The notes beneath the pieces are model-generated. The model had not been told where the DNA came from and ran no database searches. It worked only from the letters and a program-made list of their open reading frames with translations. Position numbers and translations under genes: made by a program. From an uncultured Pseudomonadota bacterium (GTDB taxonomy: Bacteria > Pseudomonadota > Gammaproteobacteria > Steroidobacterales > Steroidobacteraceae), in contig CAIYLH010000012.1 in NCBI GenBank assembly GCA_903927005.1, positions 1 through 52,664 of the forward strand: 52,664 nt of DNA, read 5' to 3'. Positions 16,888-25,155 of the stretch are shown piece after piece (within the stretch, counting starts at the first letter, position 1; each line of letters begins with the position of its first letter).

Positions 16888-18321
16888 TCAGGCCTCGTAG
16901 AACCCGTTGATCACCTTGAACTCAGTGAAGTCGAGCAGGCCGTAGACGCCCCACTCGCGGCCGTTACCGGACTGCTTGAAGCCGCCGAACGGCGAGCTGT
17001 AATCCTGGCCAACGCCATTCAAGTAGACGCTGCCGGCACGCAGGCGACGCGCAACGCGACGCGCCTTGTCCAAATCCTGCGTCTGCACGTAGGCGGCGAG
17101 CCCGTAGGGCGTGTCGTTGGCGATGGCAATCGCGTCCTCGAGGTCCTTGAACGGGATCATCACCAGCACCGGCCCGAAGATCTCGTCGCGCGCGATGCTC
17201 ATCTGGTTGTTGACCCCGGCGAACACGGTCGGGCGCACGAAGTAGCCCTTGGTGATCCCCTCCGGACGGCCCGGGCCGCCGGCGACGACGCGGGCGCCCT
17301 CGGCGATGCCGTTCTCGATGCACTTCTGCACGCGCTCGAACTGGATCTTCGAGGAGAGCGGGCCGAGATGGTTGCCCGGCAGGGTCGGGTCGCCGACCTT
17401 GATGCTGTTGGCGACCTTGGCTGCCATCTCGACCGCCTGGTCATAGACCGAGGCCTCGACCAGCATGCGGGTCGGCGAGTTGCAGGACTGGCCGGTGTTA
17501 CCGAAGCAGTGCAGCACGCCGCGCTTGATCGCCTTCTCGAGGTCGCTGTCGGCAAAGACGATGTTGGGTGACTTACCACCGAGTTCCTGCGCGACGCGCT
17601 TGACGGTGTCGGCTGCGGCCTTCGCCACCTGGATGCCGGCGCGGGTGGAGCCGGTGAACGACACCATGTCCACGTCCGGGTGCACCGCCAGCGCGCTACC
17701 CACCGCGGGACCTGTGCCGTGCACCATGTTGAACACGCCGGCCGGGTAACCGGCCTCATGCACGAACTCGGCGAACAGCTGCGCCGACAGCGGGCTCTGC
17801 TCGCTGGGCTTGAGTACAACCGTGCAGCCGGACAACAGGGCGGGAGCCACCTTGGCCGCGACCTGGTTCATCGGCCAGTTCCACGGCGTGATCAGGCCGC
17901 ACACGCCAACCGCCTCGCGTACGACGTTGCCGCGGGCGCCGCTGCGCACTTCCCAGTCGAGCGCACGAGCCGCCTTCACGGTCTGCTTGATATGCCCGGT
18001 GCCGCACTCGGCCTGCGAGTTAAACGAGAAGTCCTTCGGTGCGCCCATCTCGATGGTGATCGCCTCGGCCATCTCGCCGTAGCGACGCTCGAACACGGCC
18101 AGCAGCTTCTCGATCAGCGCGATGCGCTCGTCGAGCGTCGTGGCGCTGTACGAAGGCAACGCCAGCGCGGCAGCCTCGATGGCGAGGTTCGCGTCGGCGG
18201 CCGTGCCCATCTGTATCTGGGCCACGGTCTCTTCGGTGGCGGGATTGATGACGTTGAACAGGCCGGCGTCGGCGACGGGCGCAACAAAGCGGCCATTGAT
18301 GTAGTGCTGCAGGGTCTTCAC
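16888..18321 (-). CDS. NAD(P)-dependent aldehyde dehydrogenase
   Basis: A 477-residue class-3-type aldehyde dehydrogenase of ordinary length. It has the NAD-binding PWNWPMNQ region, the catalytic glutamate in QELGGKSPN and the nucleophilic cysteine in TGQSCNSP near residue 279. I chose the GTG at 18321 (protein start VKTLQHYINGRF, read as Met), with GGAG 8 bases upstream; the frame stays open to 19053 but that extension overlaps the MFS gene in another frame. It lies between an MFS transporter gene and an enolase-superfamily gene on the minus strand, which suggests a role in carboxylic or sugar-acid catabolism. Betaine aldehyde or similar is possible, but nothing visible fixes the substrate. 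Confidence 0.92.
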   Translation of the reverse strand: MKTLQHYINGRFVAPVADAGLFNVINPATEETVAQIQMGTAADANLAIEAAALALPSYSATTLDERIALIEKLLAVFERRYGEMAEAITIEMGAPKDFSFNSQAECGTGHIKQTVKAARALDWEVRSGARGNVVREAVGVCGLITPWNWPMNQVAAKVAPALLSGCTVVLKPSEQSPLSAQLFAEFVHEAGYPAGVFNMVHGTGPAVGSALAVHPDVDMVSFTGSTRAGIQVAKAAADTVKRVAQELGGKSPNIVFADSDLEKAIKRGVLHCFGNTGQSCNSPTRMLVEASVYDQAVEMAAKVANSIKVGDPTLPGNHLGPLSSKIQFERVQKCIENGIAEGARVVAGGPGRPEGITKGYFVRPTVFAGVNNQMSIARDEIFGPVLVMIPFKDLEDAIAIANDTPYGLAAYVQTQDLDKARRVARRLRAGSVYLNGVGQDYSSPFGGFKQSGNGREWGVYGLLDFTEFKVINGFYEA

Positions 18322-18413
18322 GAGTCCATCTCCATTGCTAGGCGGCCACGGGCAGATGCCTGGGCCACAGGGGGTCGATGCGCCCCACGACGCCGAAGCG
18401 CCGCGGACGCCCG

Positions 18414-19730
18414 TCAGATCTTGATACCGGTCGCGCGCTCTTGGTCCCGCACGAGTCCCCGGGCCGACCAGAAATAGTGAAACGTGGCCCAGAAGCCGAC
18501 TGGAGCCAGGCACAACATCGCCAGGCGCAGCGAGGGCGCATCGCCAAAACCGTCCGCCGAGAACCAGACACTCAGGCGCCCGATCAGGATCGGCGCAATC
18601 ACGAGGTTGCCGACGTTGGCGACAAACAGCGTCGCAGCGCAGAACATCGCGCGCATCCTCGGCATGGCGAGGTTGTTCAGGATTCCGAAGCACGGGCCGA
18701 TGTAGAAGTAGATCGATGGGATGAAGACCCAGAACAGAGCTTTGGCAACGGGCAGCGAGTGGGTCCAGTAGATGCCGATGGCGGCGAAGGTCGCGACACC
18801 AATGATGGCCCCCATGAACCAGACGATCCGGCGCGGATCGTTGAAGGCAGGCTTGGCGAGCAGCCAGCCGGTCGCGATGGTTGCGAGACTGCCGGCATAG
18901 AGGTGCATGTTGCCGGTGACATCGCCCGCCTGGCCGGCGTCGAGATGGTAGGTGCGCTGCAGGAACGCCGGCGTCCAGTAGATCAGGCCCCAGCCCCACA
19001 ACGCCGTCAGCGCGCTGGCGAGCATGACGTGGACCGCCGAACGCTGCTGCCACAGGAACTTACCCGTCTCCAGCACGCCGGGCGCGGCCTCTTCGGAACT
19101 GTGGTCGAGCTGACCGCGCTTCGGCTCGCGGATCGTCAGATAGACCAGCAGACCCACGACGAGACCGGGAGCACCCAGCACCCAGAAGACCGCGTGCCAG
19201 CCGTATTTGACGGCGATGGCTCCGGCGAACTGGTACGACAACCAGGCCCCGAGCGGCGCGCCGAGCGAGAAGATGGTCAAGGCCATCGGCCGGCGGAATG
19301 CAGGGAAGTAGTCGGACAGGATCGAGTTGGCGCCGGGCGTGCCACCCGCCTCGCCGACCCCGACCCCGATGCGGCTGATCGCGAACTGCAGCGAGGTCGT
19401 CGCCGCGCCGCACAGCATCGTCATCGCCGACCACACGGCCAGCGAGATCGCGACGATGTTGCGACGATTGAATCGGTCGAGAAGATAGGAGAGCGGGAAG
19501 CCGAGGAACACGTAGAACAGCGCGAGCGGCCAGGCCGTCAGGAACGCCACACCCTCGTCAGTGAGGTGCAGGTCGGCCTTGATCGAGTCGAGCACGGTCG
19601 ACACGACATAGCGGTCGGCGATACTTAACGTATAGACGAGCACCATCATGGCCAGGACGTACCAGCGGACGACCGCTGAGGTGGTGTTCTCGACGTCGCT
19701 TGTCTTAAGCGTCGTGGCTGCGCTGCTCAT
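18414..19730 (-). CDS. MFS transporter (Spinster-like)
   Basis: A 438-residue inner-membrane permease with about twelve hydrophobic segments. It shows the major-facilitator loop-2 motif in modified form (GFPLSYLLDRFNRRN) and the helix-4/5 signature SRIGVGVGEAGGTPGANS of the Spinster-like subfamily. I chose ATG 19730 (MSSAATTLKTSD); upstream in-frame codons to 19832 encode an unlikely basic leader. It is the first gene of the MFS-ALDH-dehydratase-GFA operon and probably imports the operon's organic-acid substrate by proton symport. It is divergent from a beta-hydroxyacid dehydrogenase across a gap with a 21-base palindrome. Confidence 0.92.
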   Translation of the reverse strand: MSSAATTLKTSDVENTTSAVVRWYVLAMMVLVYTLSIADRYVVSTVLDSIKADLHLTDEGVAFLTAWPLALFYVFLGFPLSYLLDRFNRRNIVAISLAVWSAMTMLCGAATTSLQFAISRIGVGVGEAGGTPGANSILSDYFPAFRRPMALTIFSLGAPLGAWLSYQFAGAIAVKYGWHAVFWVLGAPGLVVGLLVYLTIREPKRGQLDHSSEEAAPGVLETGKFLWQQRSAVHVMLASALTALWGWGLIYWTPAFLQRTYHLDAGQAGDVTGNMHLYAGSLATIATGWLLAKPAFNDPRRIVWFMGAIIGVATFAAIGIYWTHSLPVAKALFWVFIPSIYFYIGPCFGILNNLAMPRMRAMFCAATLFVANVGNLVIAPILIGRLSVWFSADGFGDAPSLRLAMLCLAPVGFWATFHYFWSARGLVRDQERATGIKI

Positions 19731-19851
19731 CGTTCCTAGGCCCCCTAAACGACGATAACCCGTCCCGCCCGGTCGGGCAGTCGGTCGGGTCAGGCGGTAC
19801 AGCTTGCCCTGAACCATCATAACCCGAGGCAATCCGCGGCCACCCCCTGAA

Positions 19852-19872
19852 TTAAGCCCTTATAGGGCTTAA
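19852..19872. promoter_or_regulatory. 21-base perfect palindrome in divergent MFS/dehydrogenase region
   Basis: TTAAGCCCT (19852-19860), centre TAT, AGGGCTTAA (19864-19872). The arms are exact. It lies in an AT-richer patch between the MFS operon (starting at 19730, minus) and the dehydrogenase (starting at 20021, plus). Size and position fit the operator of a dimeric repressor controlling both. I saw no promoter hexamer pair with convincing spacing; TTGACT at 19900 lacks a matching -10. The rest of the 290-base gap is unremarkable. Confidence 0.5.
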
Positions 19873-20020
19873 AGACTTTTGTTCCAACGCCCAAAAAATT
19901 TGACTTGTTCCCGCTTTTCTCCAGCCGCTAGCCTCGCGTACGAATTCGGCTGCCGGCAGGTAGCCGCCGCCCCCTGCGTAGGCGCCGCCGGCACCCCCCC
20001 TCACCACAGGTTTTCCGCAC

Positions 20021-21001
20021 GTGAACAACACCCGCATTGGTTTCATCGGCCTCGGCAACGTCGGCGCGAGCCTCGCCGGCAACCTGCTGCATCAGGGCGT
20101 GGACCTGACCGTCCTGGACCTGAACCCAGAGCTCGTCGCCAAGTTCGTCGCCGACGGCGCCAAGAGCGCCGCCTCCCCCAAGGAGATGGCCGAACGGGTC
20201 GACGTGATCATCACCTGCCTGCCCTCGCCCGCCGCGACCGCAAGCGTGATGGAAAGCCCGGACGGCATCCTCGCAGGCCTGAGCGCCGGCAAGATCTGGC
20301 TGGAAATGAGCACCACCGACGAGGCCGAGGTGAAGCGGCTGGCACCGCTGGTCGAGGCCAAGGGCGCGACCGCCATGGACTGCCCGGTGTCCGGCGGCTG
20401 CCACCGCGCCGCCACCGGCAACATCGCGATCTTCGCGGGCGGCGAGCGGGCCGCGTTCGAGCGGGTGCTGCCGATCCTGTCGATGCTCGGCTGCCAGATC
20501 CTGCACACCGGCCCGCTGGGCTCGGCCTCGGTGCTCAAGGTCATGACGAACTACCTGTGCACCGTGCATCTGGTGGCGCTGTCCGAAGCGCTGACCACGA
20601 TGAAGGTTGCCGGCATGGACATGAACACCACCTACGAGGCGATCCGCATCTCCTCGGGCAATTCGTTTGTCCATGAGACCGAGTCGCAGGTGATCCTGAA
20701 CGGCAGCCGCGACATCAGCTTCACGATGGACCTGGTGATCAAGGACGTCGGCCTGTTCGACACCATCGCGCGCAACCTGAAGGTACCGCTGGAGCTGTCG
20801 CCGCTGGTGCTGAACGTGTTCAAGGATGGTCAGCATCGCTACGGGCCGCGCGAGCTGTCGCCGAACATTATCCGCCGGCTCGAGGACGCCACCGGCGTCA
20901 AGGTGCTAGGCGTGGGCTTCCCCGCGCAGATGACAGACAACAATCCCAAGGAGCCGGGCTACGAGGTCGTGCCAAAGAACCGCGCCCAGCCGGCGGCCTA
21001 A
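20021..21001 (+). CDS. Beta-hydroxyacid dehydrogenase (3-hydroxyisobutyrate dehydrogenase family)
   Basis: A 326-residue NAD(P)-dependent dehydrogenase. The N-terminal Rossmann motif is IGFIGLGNVG (residues 6-15), the substrate-binding DCPVSGG lies near 121, and the catalytic lysine is in VLKVMTN near 173. The family oxidises beta-hydroxy acids (3-hydroxyisobutyrate, tartronate semialdehyde, gamma-hydroxybutyrate) and also includes imine reductases. The gene starts with GTG. It is divergent from the MFS operon and convergent with a LysR gene, so it may belong to the same sugar-acid pathway. Some members act on 3-hydroxy acids bearing amines, so a carnitine-like substrate cannot be excluded, though no evidence here supports it. 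Confidence 0.9.
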   Translation: MNNTRIGFIGLGNVGASLAGNLLHQGVDLTVLDLNPELVAKFVADGAKSAASPKEMAERVDVIITCLPSPAATASVMESPDGILAGLSAGKIWLEMSTTDEAEVKRLAPLVEAKGATAMDCPVSGGCHRAATGNIAIFAGGERAAFERVLPILSMLGCQILHTGPLGSASVLKVMTNYLCTVHLVALSEALTTMKVAGMDMNTTYEAIRISSGNSFVHETESQVILNGSRDISFTMDLVIKDVGLFDTIARNLKVPLELSPLVLNVFKDGQHRYGPRELSPNIIRRLEDATGVKVLGVGFPAQMTDNNPKEPGYEVVPKNRAQPAA

Positions 21002-21017
21002 GCCGCCGGTCCGCGCC

Positions 21018-21044
21018 GCCGCTACCGCATCAGGCGGTAGCGGC
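21018..21044. terminator. Hairpin between convergent dehydrogenase and LysR genes
   Basis: GCCGCTACCGC (21018-21028), loop ATCAG, GCGGTAGCGGC (21034-21044). The 11-bp stem is perfect and the loop carries the LysR stop codon (TCA on the plus strand, 21030-21032). No U-tract follows. It probably marks a bidirectional transcript end. Confidence 0.6.
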
Positions 21045-21944
21045 TGTTGCGACCGTGCTCGCGAACCAGTCCATGAACACGCGCACGCGCGGGCTGTCGC
21101 GCAAGTCCTGCCGGCAGATCAGCCCCCAGCCACCCGGGCAGCGAACCTGATGGCTCATCGGACGAACCAAGCGGCCATCGGCCAGCTCCTGCTCGGCAAA
21201 CGGCCCGTTGACGAGCGCAACACCCGTGCCGTCGAGCGCCATCTGCAGCGCGATCGCGAGCGTGTCGACGACCACGCGGCTGTCGGGCACGAAATTCAAG
21301 TTAGCCGACTCGAACCAGATGTCCCAGTTACGCGTCTCGGAGTAGATCACGATCAACGGCAGCGACTGCAGGTCGCGCGGCTCGGGATGCTCGGGCAGGC
21401 GCGCACGCACCGCCGGTGTGCATACCGGGAACAGCGAATAGTCGAACAGCGGCAGCCAGTGATACCCCGGCCCCGGCGGGACCGGGCTGTAGATCAGGCC
21501 CACGTCGCCCAGCGACTCGTCGAAATCCCACTCCGCGGCGCAGGTGGACAGCATCAGGCGCACATCCGGATGCGCGGCCAGGAACAGCGGCAGCCGCGGC
21601 GCGAGCCAGCGGATCGAGGCGGTCACATAGGTCTGCACGCGCAGCGGCCGCTCGGCCTGCGAACGGCGCAGCGTCTCGGAGCCTTCGATCAGCATGTCGA
21701 GCGCTTTGCGCACGAACGAGTAGAACAGCTTGCCCTCGGGCGTCGGCACGATGCTGCGCCCCTCGCGCGAGAACAGCGCGACGCCCAGGTCGTTCTCCAG
21801 CAGCTGGATCTGGTGGCTGACGGCCGGGTGAGTGACGCACAGCTCGTCGGCGGCCTCGCGCACGCTCTGGCGGCGGGTCGTCGCCTCGAAGCCCTTCAGG
21901 GCGTTGAGCGGTGGCAGCCTGCGCAAATCAATCTTGGCGGACAA
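21030..21944 (-). CDS. LysR-family transcriptional regulator (GcvA-like)
   Basis: A 304-residue LysR-type regulator. The N-terminal winged HTH reads LPPLNALKGFEATTR, then REAADELCVTHPAVSHQIQ, then LFSREGRSIVPTPEGK, typical of the GcvA subgroup. A periplasmic-binding-protein-like effector domain follows from about residue 90. The gene is divergent from the GMC oxidoreductase at 22097 across about 150 bases, so it probably controls that gene and itself. The effector is unknown. Confidence 0.93.
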   Translation of the reverse strand: MSAKIDLRRLPPLNALKGFEATTRRQSVREAADELCVTHPAVSHQIQLLENDLGVALFSREGRSIVPTPEGKLFYSFVRKALDMLIEGSETLRRSQAERPLRVQTYVTASIRWLAPRLPLFLAAHPDVRLMLSTCAAEWDFDESLGDVGLIYSPVPPGPGYHWLPLFDYSLFPVCTPAVRARLPEHPEPRDLQSLPLIVIYSETRNWDIWFESANLNFVPDSRVVVDTLAIALQMALDGTGVALVNGPFAEQELADGRLVRPMSHQVRCPGGWGLICRQDLRDSPRVRVFMDWFASTVATAATA

Positions 21945-22096
21945 GGGACCTCCTCACGGACGGCGGCTTTGCTCCCGCCGGCCGGGGGCACCGCAGGTCG
22001 GCAGCCCGGTAGACTAGCAGGACGCCGCCCGATCACCCAGTCGGGGGGCCCGGAACCGGCGCGGTGGCGCGCAACTTCAAGTTTAAGGACCAGATC

Positions 22097-23707
22097 GTGA
22101 CCGAATACGACTACGTGATCGTCGGCGGCGGCTCAGCAGGCTGCGTACTTGCCGCCCGCCTGACCGAAGACGGCCGCCACCGGGTGCTGCTGCTGGAGGC
22201 GGGTGGCTCGGACCGCAGCCCGTGGATCCAGATGCCCATTGGCTACGGCAAGACGTTCACCGATCCTGCCTTCAACTGGCTGTACCAGACCGAGCCCGAT
22301 CCGGGTCTGGGCAACCGTGCCGCGCTCGCGCCGCGCGGCAAGGTCCTGGGCGGATCCGGCTCGATCAACGCGATGGTCTATGTGCGCGGCCAGCGCGGCG
22401 ACTTCGACGACTGGGCCGCGGCCGGCAACACCGGCTGGGGTTACCGCGACGTGCTGCCGTACTTCCGCCGCATGGAGGACCACGTCGACGGAGCGTCGGA
22501 GTATCGCGGCGCCGGCGGCCCCATGCATGTCATCGACATCAGCCGCGACGTGCATCCGCTCTGCAACCGGTTCCTGCAGACCTGCGACACGCTGGGGATC
22601 CCGCGCACAGCGGATTTCAACGGCGCTCAGACCGAAGGCGCCGGCATCTGGAACATGACGATCAAGAACGGCGTGCGCGTCTCCACGTCCACCGCCTACC
22701 TGCGGCCGGCACGCAAGCGCACCAATCTGCACGTGGTCACCCACGCCCAGGCAACGCGCATCCTGCTCGAGGGCCGTGAGGCACGCGGCGTCGAGTACCT
22801 GCGCAACGGCACCCTCCATCAGGCGATGGCGCGCTGCGAGGTCATACTCAGCGCCGGCGCCGTCAACTCGCCGCAGCTGCTACAGCTGTCCGGCATCGGC
22901 GACCCGGCGCTGCTGCAGTCACTCGGGCTGCCAGTCGTGCAGGCCGCGCCACGCGTCGGCCAGGGACTGCAGGACCATGTCGCGGTCTCCTACTACTACC
23001 GCTCGAAGGTGCCGACGCTCAACGACGAGCTCTCGCCCATGCTCGGCAAGCTGCGAGCGGGCATTCGCTACGTGCTCACCCGCAAGGGGCCGTTGGGAAT
23101 GAGCGTCAATCAGGCAGGCGCGTTCGTGCGCAGCCGGCCGGGCCTCGAGCGCCCCAACCTGCACATCTACTTCAACCCGCTGAGCTACACCGCGGCCACC
23201 GGCGCGCGCCGCAAGCTGACCAACCCCGATCCGTGGTCCGCGTTCCTGCTGTCGTTCAACACCTGCCGACCGACGAGCCGCGGCTCGGTCACCATCAACG
23301 ACGCCAACCCGCTGGCCGCACCGGCGATTCAGACCAATTTCCTGGCGACCGCCGAGGACATCGCGGACGTTTACGACGGCGCGCGCTTCCTGCGCCGGAT
23401 CGCAGAGGCTGCCCCGCTGAAGGACATCATCGAACGCGAGTACCAGCCGGGAGCGGCGATCACGACCGATGACGAGGTGCTGGCGGACTTCCGTGCGCGC
23501 GCAGGCTCCGTCTATCACCTGTCGTGCACCTGCGCGATGGGCCCGGATCCCGCCACCTCCGTGGTAGACCCCCAGCTGCGCGTCCACGGCGTGGGCCGCC
23601 TGCGCGTCGTCGATACCTCGGTGTTTCCGGCCGTGACCTCCGGCAACACCAACGCCCCCACCATCATGGTGGCCGAAAAGGCCGCTGACCTTATTCTCGC
23701 CGGCTGA
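22097..23707 (+). CDS. GMC-family FAD oxidoreductase (choline dehydrogenase-like)
   Basis: A 536-residue glucose-methanol-choline oxidoreductase. It has the FAD motif DYVIVGGGSAGCVLAARL (from residue 5), the GMC signature GKVLGGSGSINAMVYVRG and the second signature GAVNSPQLLQLSGIG. The C-terminal active-site region is SVYHLSCTCAMG followed by SGNTNAPTIMVAEKAA. I chose the GTG at 22097, which has AAGGA 7 bases upstream; a GTG at 22064 is also in frame. The family oxidises alcohols to aldehydes or acids. Choline to betaine aldehyde would suit the neighbourhood, but BetA-like annotation is often over-applied. The HD-domain gene follows after about 25 bases. Confidence 0.9.
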   Translation: MTEYDYVIVGGGSAGCVLAARLTEDGRHRVLLLEAGGSDRSPWIQMPIGYGKTFTDPAFNWLYQTEPDPGLGNRAALAPRGKVLGGSGSINAMVYVRGQRGDFDDWAAAGNTGWGYRDVLPYFRRMEDHVDGASEYRGAGGPMHVIDISRDVHPLCNRFLQTCDTLGIPRTADFNGAQTEGAGIWNMTIKNGVRVSTSTAYLRPARKRTNLHVVTHAQATRILLEGREARGVEYLRNGTLHQAMARCEVILSAGAVNSPQLLQLSGIGDPALLQSLGLPVVQAAPRVGQGLQDHVAVSYYYRSKVPTLNDELSPMLGKLRAGIRYVLTRKGPLGMSVNQAGAFVRSRPGLERPNLHIYFNPLSYTAATGARRKLTNPDPWSAFLLSFNTCRPTSRGSVTINDANPLAAPAIQTNFLATAEDIADVYDGARFLRRIAEAAPLKDIIEREYQPGAAITTDDEVLADFRARAGSVYHLSCTCAMGPDPATSVVDPQLRVHGVGRLRVVDTSVFPAVTSGNTNAPTIMVAEKAADLILAG

Positions 23708-23731
23708 TCGCCGCGCGCCACGGAGCCCTGC

Positions 23732-24313
23732 ATGTCATTCACCGCCAGCTTCCGCCAGATGAAGGATGGGACCCGTGCCGACTACGAAATGCTCGCCGCC
23801 CTCGAGCATGAATACGCGCTCGCACTTCCAGAGCGCATCCTCGCTTCGCTGAAGAAACTGGACGGTGGCCTGCAGGGCTATCCCGTCAGTCGCTACACCC
23901 ACTCGCTGCAGAGCGCGACGCGCGCCCTACGTGATGGCGCAGACGACGAACTCGTCGTCGCAGCCCTGCTGCACGACATCGGCGACGACCTGTCTCCCTA
24001 CAACCACGCGGCGATCGCCGCCGCGATCCTGCGGCCGTACGTCCGTGCCGAGGTGACCTGGATCGTCGAGCAGCACGCCCTGTTCCAGAGCTACTACTAC
24101 GCCCATCATCACGATCGCAGCCGCAACGGCCGCGATCGGTACAAGGACCACCCGTGGTTCGAGGCCTGCGTGAACTTCTGCGAGCGCTGGGATCAGGCCT
24201 CGTTCGATCCTGAGTACCCGACCGAGCCGCTGGAGCGGTTCGAGCCGCTGGTGAGGGCGATCTTCACGCGCCCTGCTCACGATGTGATCTTCGTAGGCCC
24301 GGCCGGCGCGTGA
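23732..24313 (+). CDS. HD-domain protein, possible PhnZ/TmpB-like mixed-valent diiron oxygenase
   Basis: A 193-residue HD-domain protein. Likely metal ligands are His57 (RYTHSLQ), His81-Asp82 (LLHDIGDD), His92 (YNHAA), His115 (VEQHALF) and Asp154 (ERWDQ). This set suits a dinuclear-metal HD fold like PhnZ and TmpB, the oxygenases that cleave hydroxylated aminophosphonates, TmpB giving glycine betaine from a trimethylammonium phosphonate. The PhnZ glutamate expected about seven residues before the first ligand is not at that spot (Tyr50). It follows the GMC oxidoreductase closely and converges on potI. I cannot decide between oxygenase and phosphohydrolase. Confidence 0.8.
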   Translation: MSFTASFRQMKDGTRADYEMLAALEHEYALALPERILASLKKLDGGLQGYPVSRYTHSLQSATRALRDGADDELVVAALLHDIGDDLSPYNHAAIAAAILRPYVRAEVTWIVEQHALFQSYYYAHHHDRSRNGRDRYKDHPWFEACVNFCERWDQASFDPEYPTEPLERFEPLVRAIFTRPAHDVIFVGPAGA

Positions 24314-24321
24314 GCGCTGTC

Positions 24322-24346
24322 GACTCAGCCCGTCGCGAGCTGAGTC
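24322..24346. terminator. Hairpin between convergent HD-domain and potI genes
   Basis: GACTCAGC (24322-24329) and GCTGAGTC (24339-24346) are exact inverted arms around 9 bases. The potI stop codon is inside the left arm. No U-tract follows, so it is a probable but non-canonical transcript end. Confidence 0.5.
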
Positions 24347-25155
24347 TCGGCAAGTCGCTGCCGTTCGCCGCGACGCACGATGTAAGCCGCCGCCAGTACG
24401 CAGGCACCCACCGCAGCAATGATCAGGCTGGCCAGCGCGTTGATGTCGGGGCTGACCCCAAGCTTGACCTTGGAGTAGATGATCATCGGCAACGTGCTCG
24501 AGCGCGGGCCGGACACGAAGCTCGAGATCACCAGATCGTCGAGCGACAACGTGAAGCTCAGCAGCCAGCTGGACAGCAGCGCCGGCGCGATGAGCGGCAG
24601 CGTGACGTCGACAAACGCCTGGAACGGCGTTGCGCCGAGATCCATGGCGGCCTCTTCCAGCGACCGGTCGGCGGTCTGCAGCCGCGACTGCACAGTCACC
24701 GTGACGTAGGCGGTACAGAACGCGACGTGCGCGAGCACCACGGTGGTGATGCCGCGTGTCGGCCAGCCGATCAGCTGCAGCATCGAGACGAACAGCAGCA
24801 GCTGCGTGATGCCGGTGATGATCTCGGGCATCACCAGCGGCGCGTTCACCATGCCGGTCAGCAGCAAGCGGCCGCGAAACTTCGTAAACCGCACCAGCGC
24901 TACAGCCGCGAGCGTACCCAGCAGCAGCGCACCGGTCGAGGAGAGCGCGGCGATTTCCAGCGACAGGCGCGCGGCGTTGAGGATCTGCCGGTTCTGCAGC
25001 AGCTCGGTGTACCAGTGCGTCGAGAACCCGCCCCAGACACTGGCCATCGCCGAGGCGTTGAACGAGTAGCCGATCAGTACCGCCATCGGCAGGTACAGGA
25101 ACGCTATCCCGAGGCAGAGGAACGAGATCAGCAGTGGTGAAGCGCGGTTTTCCAT
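24325..25155 (-). CDS. potI: ABC transporter permease, PotI/PotC type
   Basis: A 276-residue inner-membrane permease of a polyamine/opine/betaine-type ABC importer. It has about six hydrophobic segments and the cytoplasmic EAA loop LEEAAMDLGATPFQAF, which docks on the ATPase. Its start overlaps the potH stop in a TGATG junction (one shared base), a sign of coupled translation. The cognate ATPase is probably the PotA encoded at 37739-38899. No periplasmic binding protein is encoded in the window, so the substrate is not fixed; quaternary amines are likely given the neighbours. Confidence 0.93.
   Translation of the reverse strand: MENRASPLLISFLCLGIAFLYLPMAVLIGYSFNASAMASVWGGFSTHWYTELLQNRQILNAARLSLEIAALSSTGALLLGTLAAVALVRFTKFRGRLLLTGMVNAPLVMPEIITGITQLLLFVSMLQLIGWPTRGITTVVLAHVAFCTAYVTVTVQSRLQTADRSLEEAAMDLGATPFQAFVDVTLPLIAPALLSSWLLSFTLSLDDLVISSFVSGPRSSTLPMIIYSKVKLGVSPDINALASLIIAAVGACVLAAAYIVRRGERQRLAETQLATG

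Noticed and set aside
16888-19053. 721-residue reading as a fusion upstream of the aldehyde dehydrogenase
   Set aside because: The first 244 codons overlap the MFS gene in another frame on the same strand and resemble no protein; the ALDH begins naturally at 18321.
22097-23707. Firm assignment of the GMC protein as choline dehydrogenase BetA
   Set aside because: GMC motifs do not specify the alcohol, and no paired betaine aldehyde dehydrogenase is adjacent.
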